Shown here piece by piece: positions 36,581-49,629 of a stretch of DNA of 64,000 bases. Position 1 is the stretch's first letter; each line of letters opens with the position of its first letter. This DNA comes from Spirometra erinaceieuropaei (Eukaryota > Platyhelminthes > Cestoda > Diphyllobothriidea > Diphyllobothriidae). The notes beneath the pieces are model-generated. The model saw nothing but the letters and a program-made list of their open reading frames with translations. It was not told the origin of the DNA and did no database searches. The position numbers were made by a program, and so were the translations under genes. The stretch covers positions 96,549 through 160,548 of the forward strand of contig CACRXP010000901.1 in the NCBI GenBank assembly GCA_902702965.1, written 5' to 3'.

Positions 36581-37626
36581 GTCTCAGTAAATGTGACGTA
36601 GCCTTACTGTGAATCCAGTAACACAGTCCTCGAACACAGAGTTTTCTTCCTGGGAATGCTCTATTATTTAGACTGGCTTCTGTCTACTGTATATATGGAG
36701 TATTGAGAAATGGGTCCATCCTTGCGAAGGAAGTCAAAAGTGACTTCCTGACACTGAACATAACAATAATTAACTAATACAACATGTATATCAATAATCT
36801 CCAATGAGGCAACCCAGGAAATTTGTGTCCGCTCCTAGAGGCAAAACTTGCAGAAATTCCAATGTTTTCCGTATGTGAAGCGCTGCAATTATGTGTCCTC
36901 CAAGGTACAAACACGGCGTGATCAACCAAACCGTGCATGTCGGCTAAATCTTACACAATTTCCTTCGAGTTCAAGGTCTAATACTGATTGCTGAAAGGGG
37001 AGTTCGAATGTCACTACCAGAAGCTCGCGTTAAAATTGACCAGAACACAGGAAATAAAGTCTAACATTGTCGTCGCCGTCGCAAATTGTTAAGCACAGAA
37101 ACGGAATGTAGCTTTTTCGGAAGAATCATCGGCGCTTTCTGGGATCAAAAGAGGTTTTGCAGCTTACGTACTGCTTGGGACATTTGTTAGAGACGGGGAA
37201 TGCTCGCAGCTCCGGCAAGTCAAAATATTCCGTTCGAAGTGTTTGTCAGTGGATTAACGCTAGCACAGAAACATTTGTTCATTCACCTCAAAACTGGAGG
37301 GCGGGGGGAGTGTCTGCCATAAAAAATCTTGGTTTGTCATCTGAAACAGCTTGAAGCGTCCCAAAAAATGCTCCAAGAAAAATGCGCTGAAATGCGCCAG
37401 TTGCTGGCCGAAACGTTTTCATATGTTTACAAATGGAGGAGATTATGCGAGTGGGATTACAAAGCTAACTGCTATGAAAAAATATTTCAGCCCCTTTTTT
37501 ACACCGCAGAGGGCGAATTTTTGAGTGTATGTCTTGACACCTATGGAAGGTGATTAAATCTGGAAAATAATCGAAATCGGAGTGACAGATAACCCTGCCA
37601 CTGACTTCAGACGACTTTATTGTCCG
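36581..37626. other. Unassigned non-coding stretch
   Basis: Short open frames near 37157-37553 are unrecognised. No repeat match. Confidence 0.4.
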
Positions 37627-37812
37627 AAAAATATCCCATTGCCAAAGTGCACAAATGATCATATTTCATAACTATTTGAACGAACTTCTACTGCTTCGAA
37701 TTCGGCAGCAAAGCATGAAAGATATGTCTCATAGCCAAAGTGAACAATGAATCATATTTTATAAATATTTGTACAAAATTATGCTTCTTCGAATTGGACA
37801 GCTAAGAATGGA
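37627..37812 (+). repeat. Tandem duplication, two units of about 93 bp
   Basis: GCCAAAGTG(C/A)ACAA followed by TGA(-)TCATATTT(C/T)ATAA, TATTTG and TGCTTCGAATT appears at 37641 and again at 37734. Both units run into ATGAAAGATAT or ATGGAAGATAT. The units are clearly diverged. Confidence 0.7.
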
Positions 37813-38735
37813 AGATATATCTGTCAGTAAAAGTCTGCACCTTTGTTAATTTAGGGATAAACTCGTCTTTTCGAACTTCGAACTCGAAGTATGAAATATG
37901 GTCTTTAATAAAGCGTAACACTACATTATCACAGACTGTCTCTATATAGGACACACGAGGTGGAGTAAACTAGCTCCAGGGAACAAGGGCACTGTAAGTT
38001 TCACATTTTTGCCTTGTAACAACCTTTAATTTTGATAGGACACAGTCGCCACCTAATTCCGACCAGATAATCACCATTCTACCCTGTGCGAACAAAATGA
38101 AGGCTGGTTACTCACCGGAAAGAAAGATTACTGTTCCAATCGCTTTGAACGCGTGCAGAGGACGGCAACTAAAGAAAGAAACTGTAGAGACCGACAAAAA
38201 GTCTGAAGGTGAGGTAACGAAAGAGCCGATTTACCAATCTCTCGATTCCCTATCAAGATCCATAATCTGATTACCGCCTTCAGCAAACCACGGCTTGATT
38301 GGCGACATGCGTGACTTACTAAAAGAAGAAAACCATAACGTATGGTGATTCTTATGTCTTCTATTGTCTCCTATGAGTGAAACGTGCACATTTGACATAT
38401 AAGGTAAGGTTCCGCTGGTCAGTTCTTCTCGAATTTCGTCATCTACCAAAAGTCTTAGTAAAACTCCCTACGTTTCTGTGATTTTTTTTATTTGGACGAA
38501 TACTACTTCCCATAATTTTTGGCGCAGCGCATGAAACCCTTTATAAATGCACCATCATTCACACCTCGGTTTGTGACTCAAATTTCCTTGAAGACGATCA
38601 TTTGACGGGATATCCTTTATTCCCTCTTCCTTGTTTCTCGATCTTACAGTCAGCAAGCATCCTCAAACGTGCTAGCCACAATTCGGCCAAAAAGGTCTAC
38701 ATAAGAGGGTTGCGATAATAATAATCTTTTGACAT
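37813..38735. other. Unassigned non-coding stretch
   Basis: No supported gene, RNA or repeat. Confidence 0.45.
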
Positions 38736-38739
38736 GATT

Positions 38740-39085
38740 CCATGACATTTTAAACAAGCCGGGATGGGGATTTTTGAATATACTTCTTTTCGGCCGCCGA
38801 CTAAAACCGCACGACAAAAATGATACCATAATGGTTTTCTAAGTCCGTAAGACCAAACACTTCAGGAAATTATTCCCCAAAATACCCTTTCTTTTACTCA
38901 CTTGGTAAACAGATATTTCTTCCCAAAAGACTTTTTGAAGAAGCAGCATCTTTGGGTTTTTAAAACGTTCTTTGATTTTCCAACAATTTTCAGCCTGACC
39001 TGCTATTGCATTTACGTTTAGGGTTCCCCAGTCTCGAGGCTGTATAATTCCCATGTAAAATAAATAACACTTTCAATATCCCATG
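38740..39085. mobile_element. Decayed MITE remnant (arm and centre)
   Basis: TTTGGGTTTTTAAAACGTTC, TTTCAGCCTGACCTGCTATT and GCATTTACGTTTAGGGTTCC match the inner arm and centre of the copies at 15.8 and 42.3 kb in the same order. The outer arm blocks near 38760-38830 (CTTCTTTTCGGCCGCCGAC) are weak. Confidence 0.5.
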
Positions 39086-42000
39086 CTATTTAAATTTTGT
39101 CTTTTTGCCATTTCTTGTATCCTCAACTTGAGGAAGACTAGGATAACACATGAAATTACTAAACTGCCCAGTGTGTTCTCCATCTGTGTTGTTGTGTTAT
39201 TTTCCAATTTTCCAAATTTTTTTACTGGAACCGATGACTTTAGAAGGATACGCCCGTTACTTTGCTTGAAAACAGGGCTATGGTAATAGGCTCGGGTGTT
39301 TTGATAGGCAACAAACAGTTGGGTAATTAACGAAACTTTGCCTTAGGGGAAGGCCTCTGGTTAAAGCGAGACAGAGAAAAATGTATTTTTGTCAGCTAAA
39401 CATGCGGGATAAAATGATACAACCACTTATAAGCAAAAATTTGTCTCGTTTTTTATTTGCTACAATGAATATAATATTGCGCAAAGGAAACCACAATGAA
39501 TCGATATTAGTTTTTGTGTTTTGTCTCCATTTGGAAAGCGGTTTCCGAAGATCGATAGATTTTTCTGCAGTTTAACTACAAAAAACTTCTTTTCTAGACG
39601 CTTTTAAATAAATTCTTCCGTATTTTTCATTCAAAGCAATAATTTGTGACACAATAACAGTCCACTGGATCCCCACCCTGTTCATTGTCTTGAGGTGCTA
39701 CTGTGAAGCATTTTAATTCTTGTGACCGTGATCGCAATCCTGGCCTCTCCCTCCTGCCATTCCCCAGAAAAGGGATCGGTTGCCGAGACGGCCCATGTAT
39801 TACTTCTGACTTTTCTTACCTAGGCAAGAATTCTTCCCCGGATGGGTTGAAAGAACATTATAAAATGCGCGATTTTTATTATCTCACTACCGCCTCTGTC
39901 GCGGAGTGAAACGTTAGTCGCGATCCTTCAAGATTGGATACAACGGCGGGAGACATACCGACATGCGGGCTTACGAGACGGGCAGAGATGCAAGCTGTTG
40001 ATCTATCCTGATCACAGACATTGCCATTAACTCCGAACTAGGCGTACGAGGCAGGATTATGAGATAGCATTTAGCTAACATCCCCCGCAAGATATAACTG
40101 TGATAGCATAATACGTTTCCCACCCCTGAGAGTACCCCATTTTCCAGTCTGACTAAGTTGCTGGGAGACTGATCACTTTAAAAGTAAACACCCGCTTTTG
40201 TCAGTAAACCCCGTAAAACCATCTTGACTCCAACCAGGAATACATCAGAAGACGTATATGCGGTGATAAATAAAAGTATGCTTTGCGAAAAATGAGAAAC
40301 CTTATACGACAGAAATATGCTTTCACAAGCCCGCGTTTTTTTATGTTCATTTATGAGGCTGTTTCCGTAACTCATTGCTCTTTAATTGTAAACGAGTATA
40401 CTCCTAAAAACTCCTTTGTCCTACCTTTCAGTACTTTTACTCGTTTGAAAGTAATGTATTAATGCGTGTGAGGTCCGCAAGGTTTTCATCTTATTTTCCG
40501 TCTAACGGCATTTATATGAAACAACGCCCTAATAACTCGTGAGTGTGTCGTTATGTTGTCGATCTTCTGTTGCCACTCACCAGATGCAGGCGTTGGTAGA
40601 ATCGCAGAAGGGAAGCTGGTTGCTCGAAGTCGTCATCGTATCACTTCGGACCTTTTCGATCTGTGCAATTATCTACAGTAAACATGCGTATCTTTCTATT
40701 ATTTCACTGTCACATGTGTACTGGAGTAAAGATTTGGCCGGTTGGAACGTAATGGCTGATGAGCAGGCGCAGATTTATGATGCTCTTGATTTGACCCTAC
40801 TGTCCGCGAAGATGCCCACATTTTGGGTATGACAGTAGTGTGTGGTAACGAGTCACTCCCGTACCGAGAATACTATGCTTCTGCTAAAGCATCAAACTAA
40901 CTGACTTTTAACATTCTCATTCCTTTTCCCTGACTGTCATGTTTGATTTATCTTAATGAACACACCGCTGGAGGTCAACCCCAGCACCGCTTGAGTTCTC
41001 TATGATCAGGTAAATGGACATCTTGAATGCTAACTTTACTGCCTCACTGATTTTCTTTACTGCCGTTCTCACTTGGGGCTCATAAGCTATAAGCTGCCAG
41101 TTTGTGAGAACCTTATAAACATCGCGCTTACTTTTTTGTGACCTTACCGATGAGCTTACGGAGGCAGCCACAACCACAGGGGCTGTTCCCTGACCCCTAT
41201 ATCTCCTTTGCACATGCTGTCTTCTGGTTGATGGATTCTGCTGAAACTTGAAAATTCGATTTAGCAAATCCTTGGATGAAATCAATGGAACGTCAAATCT
41301 GTCACAGTTCATTCTATTTGCCTTTTATGGTCAGCTACAAAGGAACCAGTTTTGGGGATTTGATGACGACGTTCCCTAAAATCCGTTTATGCAGCCACTA
41401 CAGTTTCCATGCCTCTGTCTCCTTCTCTCTGAGCAGTTTAATCTGCTGAAAAGGCGTTCCAACAGAGCTCTGTACGACGTTTCTGCAGAATTAGAAGTCT
41501 TGATGTGTTCTGTATATTGCATTCTCGAGTTTGCCGAGGAATGTGTTTGTCACGAACACGTCAATGACGGGCTATCATTAACTGAATATTAGGAAAGTTT
41601 TCCTTGAGCAGTTACCGGAAATTCTCTCCAACCGTGAAGAAACGGCACTTCAAGTGGCATTATTACTTGTGCTTGGAACGGTTTTGGCCATGCTCGGTCT
41701 ACCAGCCTCACTGATGTCGCAGACTGTTCCCCTGAGCGTGTGGCTTTCCGCATCAGGATATCTGACGCACTAGCCAATTCCAACAACGGAGCCGGAATGT
41801 CAAAAGTTCAAGAATTACTTCCACATCTTTTCGGACTTTGAAGACCAAGAGTCTAAGTTGATCTCCAGTTCGACGAACTTTAAACTTTGCGGGCGGAGGA
41901 CGAGAAAAATGGTCAAAGCAAATCAGTGGGTCCAATATATTCTTGCGATTTTATCACTGCGTGTGGAGACTGCACGGCTCGGCCCTAGGTCCGTGTATCT

Positions 42001-42270
42001 CACTCAAAGGATGGTTGTCAGGCAAGATTGTTCAAGCTGCTCCAGTTTTTAGCCGTCTTATTCGGTCACAGTCCGGCAGTCACAATTGCGCAGAAGCACA
42101 GACTGGACGAATGGTTGGTGCACACGGACATGTTCGGCAATGGATTTATCGCGCCTCGTTCACAGACACGTTCTGACACCTAACCCATGTGTCATTTTAA
42201 TGACAAAAGGCGTAAAAATGCTTCATTTTTGGGTCCATTACTGATCAGATGCCCCTGAAAATTCCCTGGT
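39086..42270. other. Unassigned stretch
   Basis: A minus-strand frame at 40953-41312 (119 codons, basic, no recognised motif) and plus-strand frames at 41389-42176 are somewhat GC-richer than the surroundings. They could include an unrecognised exon, but no domain or splice pair supports one. Confidence 0.35.
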
Positions 42271-42271
42271 G

Positions 42272-43063
42272 CGTACTCAAGTAGCATGCAATTTTCTCAT
42301 TGATTTTCGATGCCCTTGAATATTCAATTATATTTCATAGAAAACATGCATAAAAATATTCATTCTTCTATTCATTCGGTAGAAAATCACGTCTTCTTCC
42401 TATTTCCTACTCAAAAGAAGAGTATAATTTGGTTTTAAAAAACTTTTCTAATTCCCGAATAATTTTGAACTCGACCTGCTGTTGCATTTGCATTCAGGGT
42501 TTCAAAACTACAAGCCCTATATTTTCCGTTTACGGAAAACCATGCATTTCTCTACGGTGCTAAGAGGAGACCATATGAGGTTCATAAAATTAAGCAGTGG
42601 ATTTGAGCAATATTGTTAAATTTACAAGCCATATTCGTAAATGCACATACATGACGTTTCATGAAAGGCCATTTAAAAATCTCGCAATAAGAAACTTTTT
42701 CAAAACCGAGTTATACCTTTCTTTTGAGTATAAAATTGGAGGAAGACGTGATTTTCTACCGAATGAATAGAAGAATGAATATTTTTATGCATGTTTTCTA
42801 TGAAATATAATTGAATATTCAAGGGCATCGAAAATCGATGAGAAAATTGCATGCTATTTAAGTAGTCATTTTTTGCAGCGTGTAGATAATGCATGCAGCC
42901 AAAAATATGTTCTTTCGAAAACTGACACCCTGAGGTAACTGGACTATTATTGATTTATGCTGCATCATGATTAGTTTTACAACACTAGTTAATTTATCTT
43001 TTCGAAACGAAAACGCATTTCGAAGTTTTGGTTGACATTTCATGAGTTAGCACATCTACCATA
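42272..43063. mobile_element. Palindromic MITE, copy 5, left-truncated
   Basis: Begins within the left arm at ACTCAAGTAGCATGCAATTT and continues through the centre (CGACCTGCTGTTGCATTTGC) to an intact right end, GAGTTAGCACATCTACCATA. Closely related to the copy at 15.8 kb, with the same orientation of the centre. Roughly 170 bp of the left terminus are gone. Confidence 0.85.
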
Positions 43064-43099
43064 TATACAAGTTGCGCATTTTTCTGCCATACAACACAT

Positions 43100-43459
43100 C
43101 TAAATCCACAAGTATTCGTCGTCCATGTATAATGTCTCTGTTATTATCCGTAACGATGAGGAAGAGGAGGAGGCATCTTCCTGACGTATCGGTAACTTCC
43201 TCATTTCCATTATCATGGGCACGATGCAGCTGTTCCCACTGTCATCAACAGCTCGCGTCAAAACTTTGCTTCGAATTGACCTTGACTTCTTTGATCGACG
43301 GCTTGCGGGTTCGTTCACCCCTTGCCCTCTTTGCGGCCATCGTCGATGCAGCAAAGTTAGCATGTCACGCCGGGTCTCCCCACCTAATCGGGCGGAATGT
43401 TGCTGCTCGTGATTAATTAATCCGCTTTTTTGGCGAGCTGGTACACTGGTGTTCTGCAC
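43100..43459 (-). other. Unrecognised open frame, possible exon
   Basis: A 119-codon minus-strand frame in a GC-richer island. The translation is basic (RRSKKSRSIRSKV) with a serine run and an acidic end (MDDEYLW). I do not recognise it. The plus strand also has overlapping frames, so coding status is uncertain. Confidence 0.2.
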
Positions 43460-43658
43460 TGGTCGTTAGGTTCGTGGAAGAGTCAAATTTAATCAGGCAG
43501 GTCAACGCATCTACGTTTAAAATGGCTATTATACGAAGACGACGAGAATGAACAGACAAAGGCCACAAATCTGATGATGCAAACGACAAACTGTCCTAAA
43601 CTTCGCCACAGGTACGGCTGGGTCCATGAACTCAGTGGCCCTTATTGTGCTCCTTGTT

Positions 43659-43706
43659 CGTCTTCTTCTTCTTCTCCTTCTAATTCTTCTTCTTCCTTTT
43701 CTTTTT
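43659..43706. repeat. (TTC)n-rich microsatellite
   Basis: Imperfect TTC/CTT repeats (TCTTCTTCTTCTTCTCC, TCTTCTTCTTCC). It lies just upstream of a foldback SINE copy. Confidence 0.8.
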
Positions 43707-43799
43707 CGACTGAGTGTTGGACGGAAGACATATATGCATGGAAGAACCCAATCTAGAGTCCTCGCAGGTGGTTGTATAGCGACAACTGATGAATGCCTA

Positions 43800-44031
43800 G
43801 GGAGGCTGGGATGGCCACTCCTGGCTTGCTACCTCCCGTCGGAAAGCCATACTCAACCCCAGGTTTACAGGATCCGGTATTCGGGTCTCAGATTTCTGGT
43901 CAGCAATTGCATTAAGTCATACGTCCCACCAGTCGTCCTATCGGTGACGAAGAACGCAGCTGGGGCTGGCCGATGACGGTTGACATGTCAGAAATGGCCA
44001 TTCCAATCTCACTTATCTCTGCCGGTAGTAC
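43800..44031 (+). mobile_element. Foldback SINE, short copy
   Basis: The left segment (GGGATGGCCACTCCTGGC, ...AAAGCCATACTCAACCCC) is the inverse of the SINE 3' tail. The right segment (GGCCGATGACGGTTGACATG, CAGAAATGGCCATTCCAATC, TCTCTGCCGGTAG) is that tail in plus orientation. The middle differs from the copy at 25.1 kb and has no obvious A box, so it is either a diverged or an internally replaced copy. Confidence 0.6.
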
Positions 44032-47000
44032 TCTATGTATTTGTATGCATATAAATAGTGATAAAAAGTAGGAAAATCGAGATGGACATTTCTGGACTGA
44101 ATACGGTTACCATCCAGTCAGGTCCAAATTCAAGGCCCATATAACCTGAGAGACGAGCTTAGATCGTTTGTGTCAGGTAGGTTTAGAGCAGAAGTAGACA
44201 GAAGAAGATCTGGGGAAACTTAGGCTGTTACTGCCTAAGGCAATTTTGGATTATTCTCATTGACCAATTGATGTGACTTGAAGACGCGCATCGCCCTGTA
44301 GACCACTCGATTGAGTTCACAATCTGCGAAATGTGTCGTTCTCTGCTAAAAAATAAAATTGTTTATTCAGTCCTTAACAAATTAAGAGGAATAATAGTCC
44401 GGTTTTACACAAACAGTATCTCTATTCTGCGAAGTTTGTGTCGCATAACTGGTTGCTTGCAGTGGTCGGAACCTACCTTGTAATATTTTGATATTCCGGT
44501 ACAAAAAAGGAAAATGGAAGCAAACATAAAATATGCGATCTACATTCCCAACAAATATAGTCAGATGCCACGTTTCCTTCGATGAATGAGTTTTCTTCCT
44601 CATACTATATACGTCATTCTCGGATTTATAATCACAAACTAATTTAATTTTTCTAGAGAAATTAAACGAATTTTTCATAAAACCGGATAATCAGAATGTT
44701 CTTCAAAGATAAATATAACGGCCATATATGATGCCACATCCACAAGACCTAAAGGAATTTACTTCAGACGTCTATCTGCTTGTCAGTTAATATCATAAGT
44801 CTAGGTCGGTCTTCTGGTGCCCCAAGGAAAAAGGAATATCCGCATTCCTTACAAAGGGTCCGAGACGAAATAGACGGATGGAACGAATAACAAAAACTCC
44901 CAAGCTAGAACAGACGGTGAACGTTCTTCAAAAAGATTTCTGTCACGATGAACTTGAAGGAAAGGACTTGATACTTCACCAACTTAACGAAAAGTTTTCC
45001 CGACTTCAACCTGTAGTGAACATTTTCACCCTTGATTAAATAAGACGATGTGATTTCGTTCGATTCCGTATAACTTTGCAAAGCGTTTATGAAACGTTTT
45101 TTGGATTAGGCGATTCAGTAGGAGAAAATATATTTCCAATATATCGTAAAAATGTATATCTTTAGGTTAATCTCAAATAATTTACTGGCTACGATTGCGT
45201 ATGGGCTGGACATTGTGAGAAGGCACAACTTCAAGCGCAGATACGTTTCATCAACTAGTTTTCGGTTGATTTTTTCAGCGCAGCTGGTTGTACAATATAA
45301 GTGTCCAATTTATTTCACTTAATTATGAGATGGGGAATTGATACTCTCTGACTGTCGCTGTTGTATGCCAGGGCCAGCATGCTAATCGTAATCATAGAAA
45401 TGCCAGATTACATCTTGGTACATACAGGTAATTTTTTGATGAGTTCTCATAAAATCCACACATACTGTCGCTCACTTTTGCATCTGGGTCGATAAGAAAA
45501 CAAGCGATAACAGAGTCAGTCAAAAAGGTCGCACTGGAGAAGGAGAGATGGGGGTGATGAATAAAAGCAGTCACAATGAGCCAGAAGTCGAAACGACAAC
45601 GCGAATTGGCAGTGGTGGAGACCATAACGATCATATTGCACAGATCGGTTTTATGCACATTTAAGAGTTATGCACAAACCGGTCAGCTGGATGATCGCAA
45701 TGAAGGAAGAAGATTGTGTTAATTCCTCCAGGATGTCAGCGATATCTCGTTTGTTCCACTTTCTACTGAACGGATTTCTCCTGCTAAATGGTTAGTTCAG
45801 ATACAATCTCTCTATATGTATATGTAGTGTGGGCCCTGTATCCTTAACTATGATGATTGACGTTAAGACGATTAGTTTTAGGCACGCAAAATGTCCAAAA
45901 TTTAATCTCGATGACGATCTAAAACGCAAAAAAATACGGCATAAAAAAACCGTTAAGAAATGTGACGAAAGGAAATGGTATTTTTACGATTAAATCTACC
46001 AATTCCATTCGAAATGTTACCCACTGACCGGCTGATCAGCATGTGACCATGTAAATACTTTTGTTCCTACGAAGTTCTTATCAGTGAAACCAAGAGAACT
46101 TCTGTTCGCCTTGTCAACCGTATCTTAAAAATGCAAAGACGAAAAAATGCAGTTAGTCCTCATGAAACCGTTTTGAAATATGCACTCGAAGTGTGGGCTG
46201 TTAGCTAACTACCACACTTGACATAACACTAATTTCTTAGATATATTTGAGTTCTAACTTCATTTATTTGCAAAATTTATTCTACTTACGCTGCCTTGTT
46301 TGCCCAGTTTCTGCATATCCAGGATCTCTGCAAACCTAAAATTTACGTTTCCTCAGCTATGATTTAGACACTTTCAAAATTTCTGCTGTCCGAGAAAAAT
46401 TTTATTTCTAAACAACACAATATCGCTTTCAATACTTCTTCAATGTTCTCAGTTAACTTAAATTCGTCTTTTATTGATTCATAGTTTTGGTTCATTCTTT
46501 TTTATCAGTCTGCGAACAATTGACAATGTCTTGTAAATTTCGGCAGATTTCATTCTTTGACAAGTTTAGTGTATGTATTGGCCACATATGAAATTCTGAA
46601 AAACGCACTTATTTTCACCGGCATGTTTTCAAAGCTTGTTCATAAGAATTGTCGCATCACTACGATAACCCAGAGAATCTGCTTTTATAGATTATTGAAT
46701 AGTGCATTCTCTTACAAACATCCGAGTCTTAGACATTATATTTTACCTATCGTCTGATAGTGCTTATACCGAAATAAGTAATACTATGCGACCACACCTA
46801 GCATGCATTTACAATGAAGGTAAACTAAGTCATAGAATGTAATTGTACAAGCCCAGTTTTGCAGCTCTCAAAAGTTGCTAGGAGATAAGTCATGTTTAGG
46901 CGAACTCACCCCCGCCTGTCATTGTAATGTTCGGCAGCACTGTTTTAGACTCGTTAAAGAACACGGGAGCACACGTTGAGGAGCTCATACCTATTGAATA

Positions 47001-49629
47001 CAAGCCTGCCTGTCACTCCAGGACTCACCTACATGTGGCTTACTCGGGTGCCTGTATGAAGAATTACAAAGTGAATCCTTAAAGTGTAAACTATATCAAG
47101 TCTTCTGAGATTGCTATATAGTCAGCCATCTTCCTTAGTGCATCGTTAAAAGTATGCGCGTTTTCAAGTGCTGATCGAGTGCTCTGCAAAGCCCATTCAT
47201 TTCTACACAGGATAAGAAATTAAGCAATTAGGCAGCTTTGGGAATTTTCCTTAAGAGTCCATCTTTTCAAACAAAGAGCTAGTGATGAAGGGCGGTCGCT
47301 CGTGTTTCTTCATGTAAATATAAAGATGTGCATTACAAGGTTGACTTCAGTTTGCTCACTTCGTCTACAATGACTGAGATACCCGTAAAGTAAAACAGTC
47401 CGTTTGAGTAAAAGACAACTGGTGTCCGTTGCACGCAATTCTAAAGCCAATTATATTTTTCTGTGGGGTGCATACTCTAAATCTTCAAAATATGCAGTCG
47501 TGCATTCGATTCAAGTCGGATATTTTCGACATGACCGTCGTTAGACAGAAACAGGTTTGACAAAAACACCATAAGGCAGTACTACATGTTGTGCTGTAAC
47601 AAAATCTTCAATGGCTCATTGTTTCAGACAGAGGGCGTTGACGAGAGGGAAATACTATTTTTGCCTTATTTTCGTCGATTAATCGGGCCAAATGTGTTTT
47701 TGGGAGTCTGGGATTAGGCCTACTGTTATCATTTTGCATTTCATTTGTTCCCGTAGCGCAAAGTTACAGCACGTTTTGGAAATGTTGAAAATTATGCGAT
47801 TCACTGATCAACGTAATAAGCTACAGTCTACAAAGTAGCGTGGACATGATTCACGTGATCTAAATTTTCGGTGGAGATATCCTCAGACATCATGACTTTC
47901 ATGCATTAAGTTGACGATAGTATAAAATTCCCTGTCTCGAGCGAAGCACATTAATAACTTATGTCGTTTAAGAAAACAAGATTGTGTTAGGACAAATTTG
48001 CACTTGTATCCAGAGAATTTTTTATGCTGACTTCTAGCATGAAGTATACGTACGTCATCGCTTAAAATAATAGAATAGAGCTTGAAATTATTCAAAGAAA
48101 CATGCAAAATATAGTCAAGTGGGCAGGCAAACAGATGCCTTTTTAAACAAAACTAAGGCGACGAAACAAGTAGAATTTATATTACGTTGTAAAATTTCGG
48201 GACCTCTTATTCGACTGCGTATAAAAATTTTGCATTAATAAGATAAGATAAACTGTCAAGAGCGGAAAATAGATACCCAAGAGCTCAATTACGAAGCACC
48301 TTGTGACCAATGGACATACGGGGGACCCAGTGACTGCATTTCGGATGACGTCTCCTGCTTCCTGCAGAAGCTGCTGCAGTACAGAAAAGAAAACGGGAAT
48401 TCTCGAAACGACTGGACCACGTGATTAACCTCGTAGCGCCATGGTAAGAATCGACAGTGGACGTAACCCCTTTCCCTCTCTTGTCTGTTCACCTCCCCTC
48501 CGCATGGCTGACCACCGTCCCGCCACCGCGAGCTGAACTCGCTTGCTCAGCTAACTTACCCTCCCCTTCCCTCTCGCTATGCACACCTACACATCAGAAT
48601 TACAGACCATGTTTTATATACTTATCACATTTAACCTCTAACTGAATAGTCTATCTTATATTATTAATACGTAATGACCTAATGCAGTTGAATGTGAGAT
48701 CAGGAAACTTCTTGATGTCATAGCATTCTGCCTGTTTTATCAACTTTACCTTGGTCAAGTGTATTTTAGTAAAATTGTACTTCTGTTTTTTGGAAAAATG
48801 CCTTTTTGTTGGAAAATCATTAATATTAATTAGGTGTGATTGGTTCGTTTGAGAAAATAAAAGCATATGTCGAATGCCGCATTAAAGCACTTTTCAAACC
48901 ACAAGTTAGCAGCTTTCGTATGCTTAATCAATCGCATGTATTCCTCTGCGAAAGTTCCTTTTTTGACGATGAGTATTCGTGATCTGGGCGGCATGCAAAT
49001 ACAGACTAAACCACCATCTCTGAAAAGACGATGTCTGAAATACACCAATTGGGAAAACTACGTGTGAAGTACTCTGTTTGATAGCTTAAGAAGATCATAG
49101 AATAGATGACACGTTTTTCTGGTAGTTCTATAGAAAACGCTGAAAATAAAATTGTCCGTTAACATTTGTTGACCCATCGATCTCCACCACGGCTAGAGAG
49201 GAGACTAAGCTTACGGGAGAAAAATGCTTGTCGGGCATTAAAAACAATATGCCTATTGTTGTCTTTCTAAACAATGCTCCGATTTTCCATTCAATAGTCA
49301 GACAGGAAATTGAACTAAGTCATCGCAACCCGTGCCAACGGCCTTACGAGTGCAGTAAAAAATAGTTTGTCACACTCCTAGTTGTTCCGTAAAGAAGCTT
49401 GGCTGAAAATGAGACGGTGGACTGGCTGTCATTGTACATACCGAATTATGTTTCAAAGGACTGCCAGAGTAGTATTTTTTCCATTTTGTTTTATAATTAA
49501 GTTTCAGTTATCGACTTATAATTTTGAACGTAAAGTGTGTAATCGTAAAAGTAAGTTCAGGCACTTGACACAAATTCGAGGACTTCGACGTCTTTGGCCT
49601 TCTCCAAAACGAAGCTTTCCCGTGAAACA
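44032..49629. other. Long unassigned AT-rich stretch
   Basis: 5.6 kb without a recognisable gene, RNA or repeat copy. Frames are under 100 codons. A pyrimidine-rich, GC-richer patch at 48460-48560 is notable only for composition. Confidence 0.5.

Noticed and set aside
43100..43459. Claim of a host exon
   Set aside because: The GC-richer open frame is suggestive, but there is no recognisable motif and no splice partner; listed only as low confidence.
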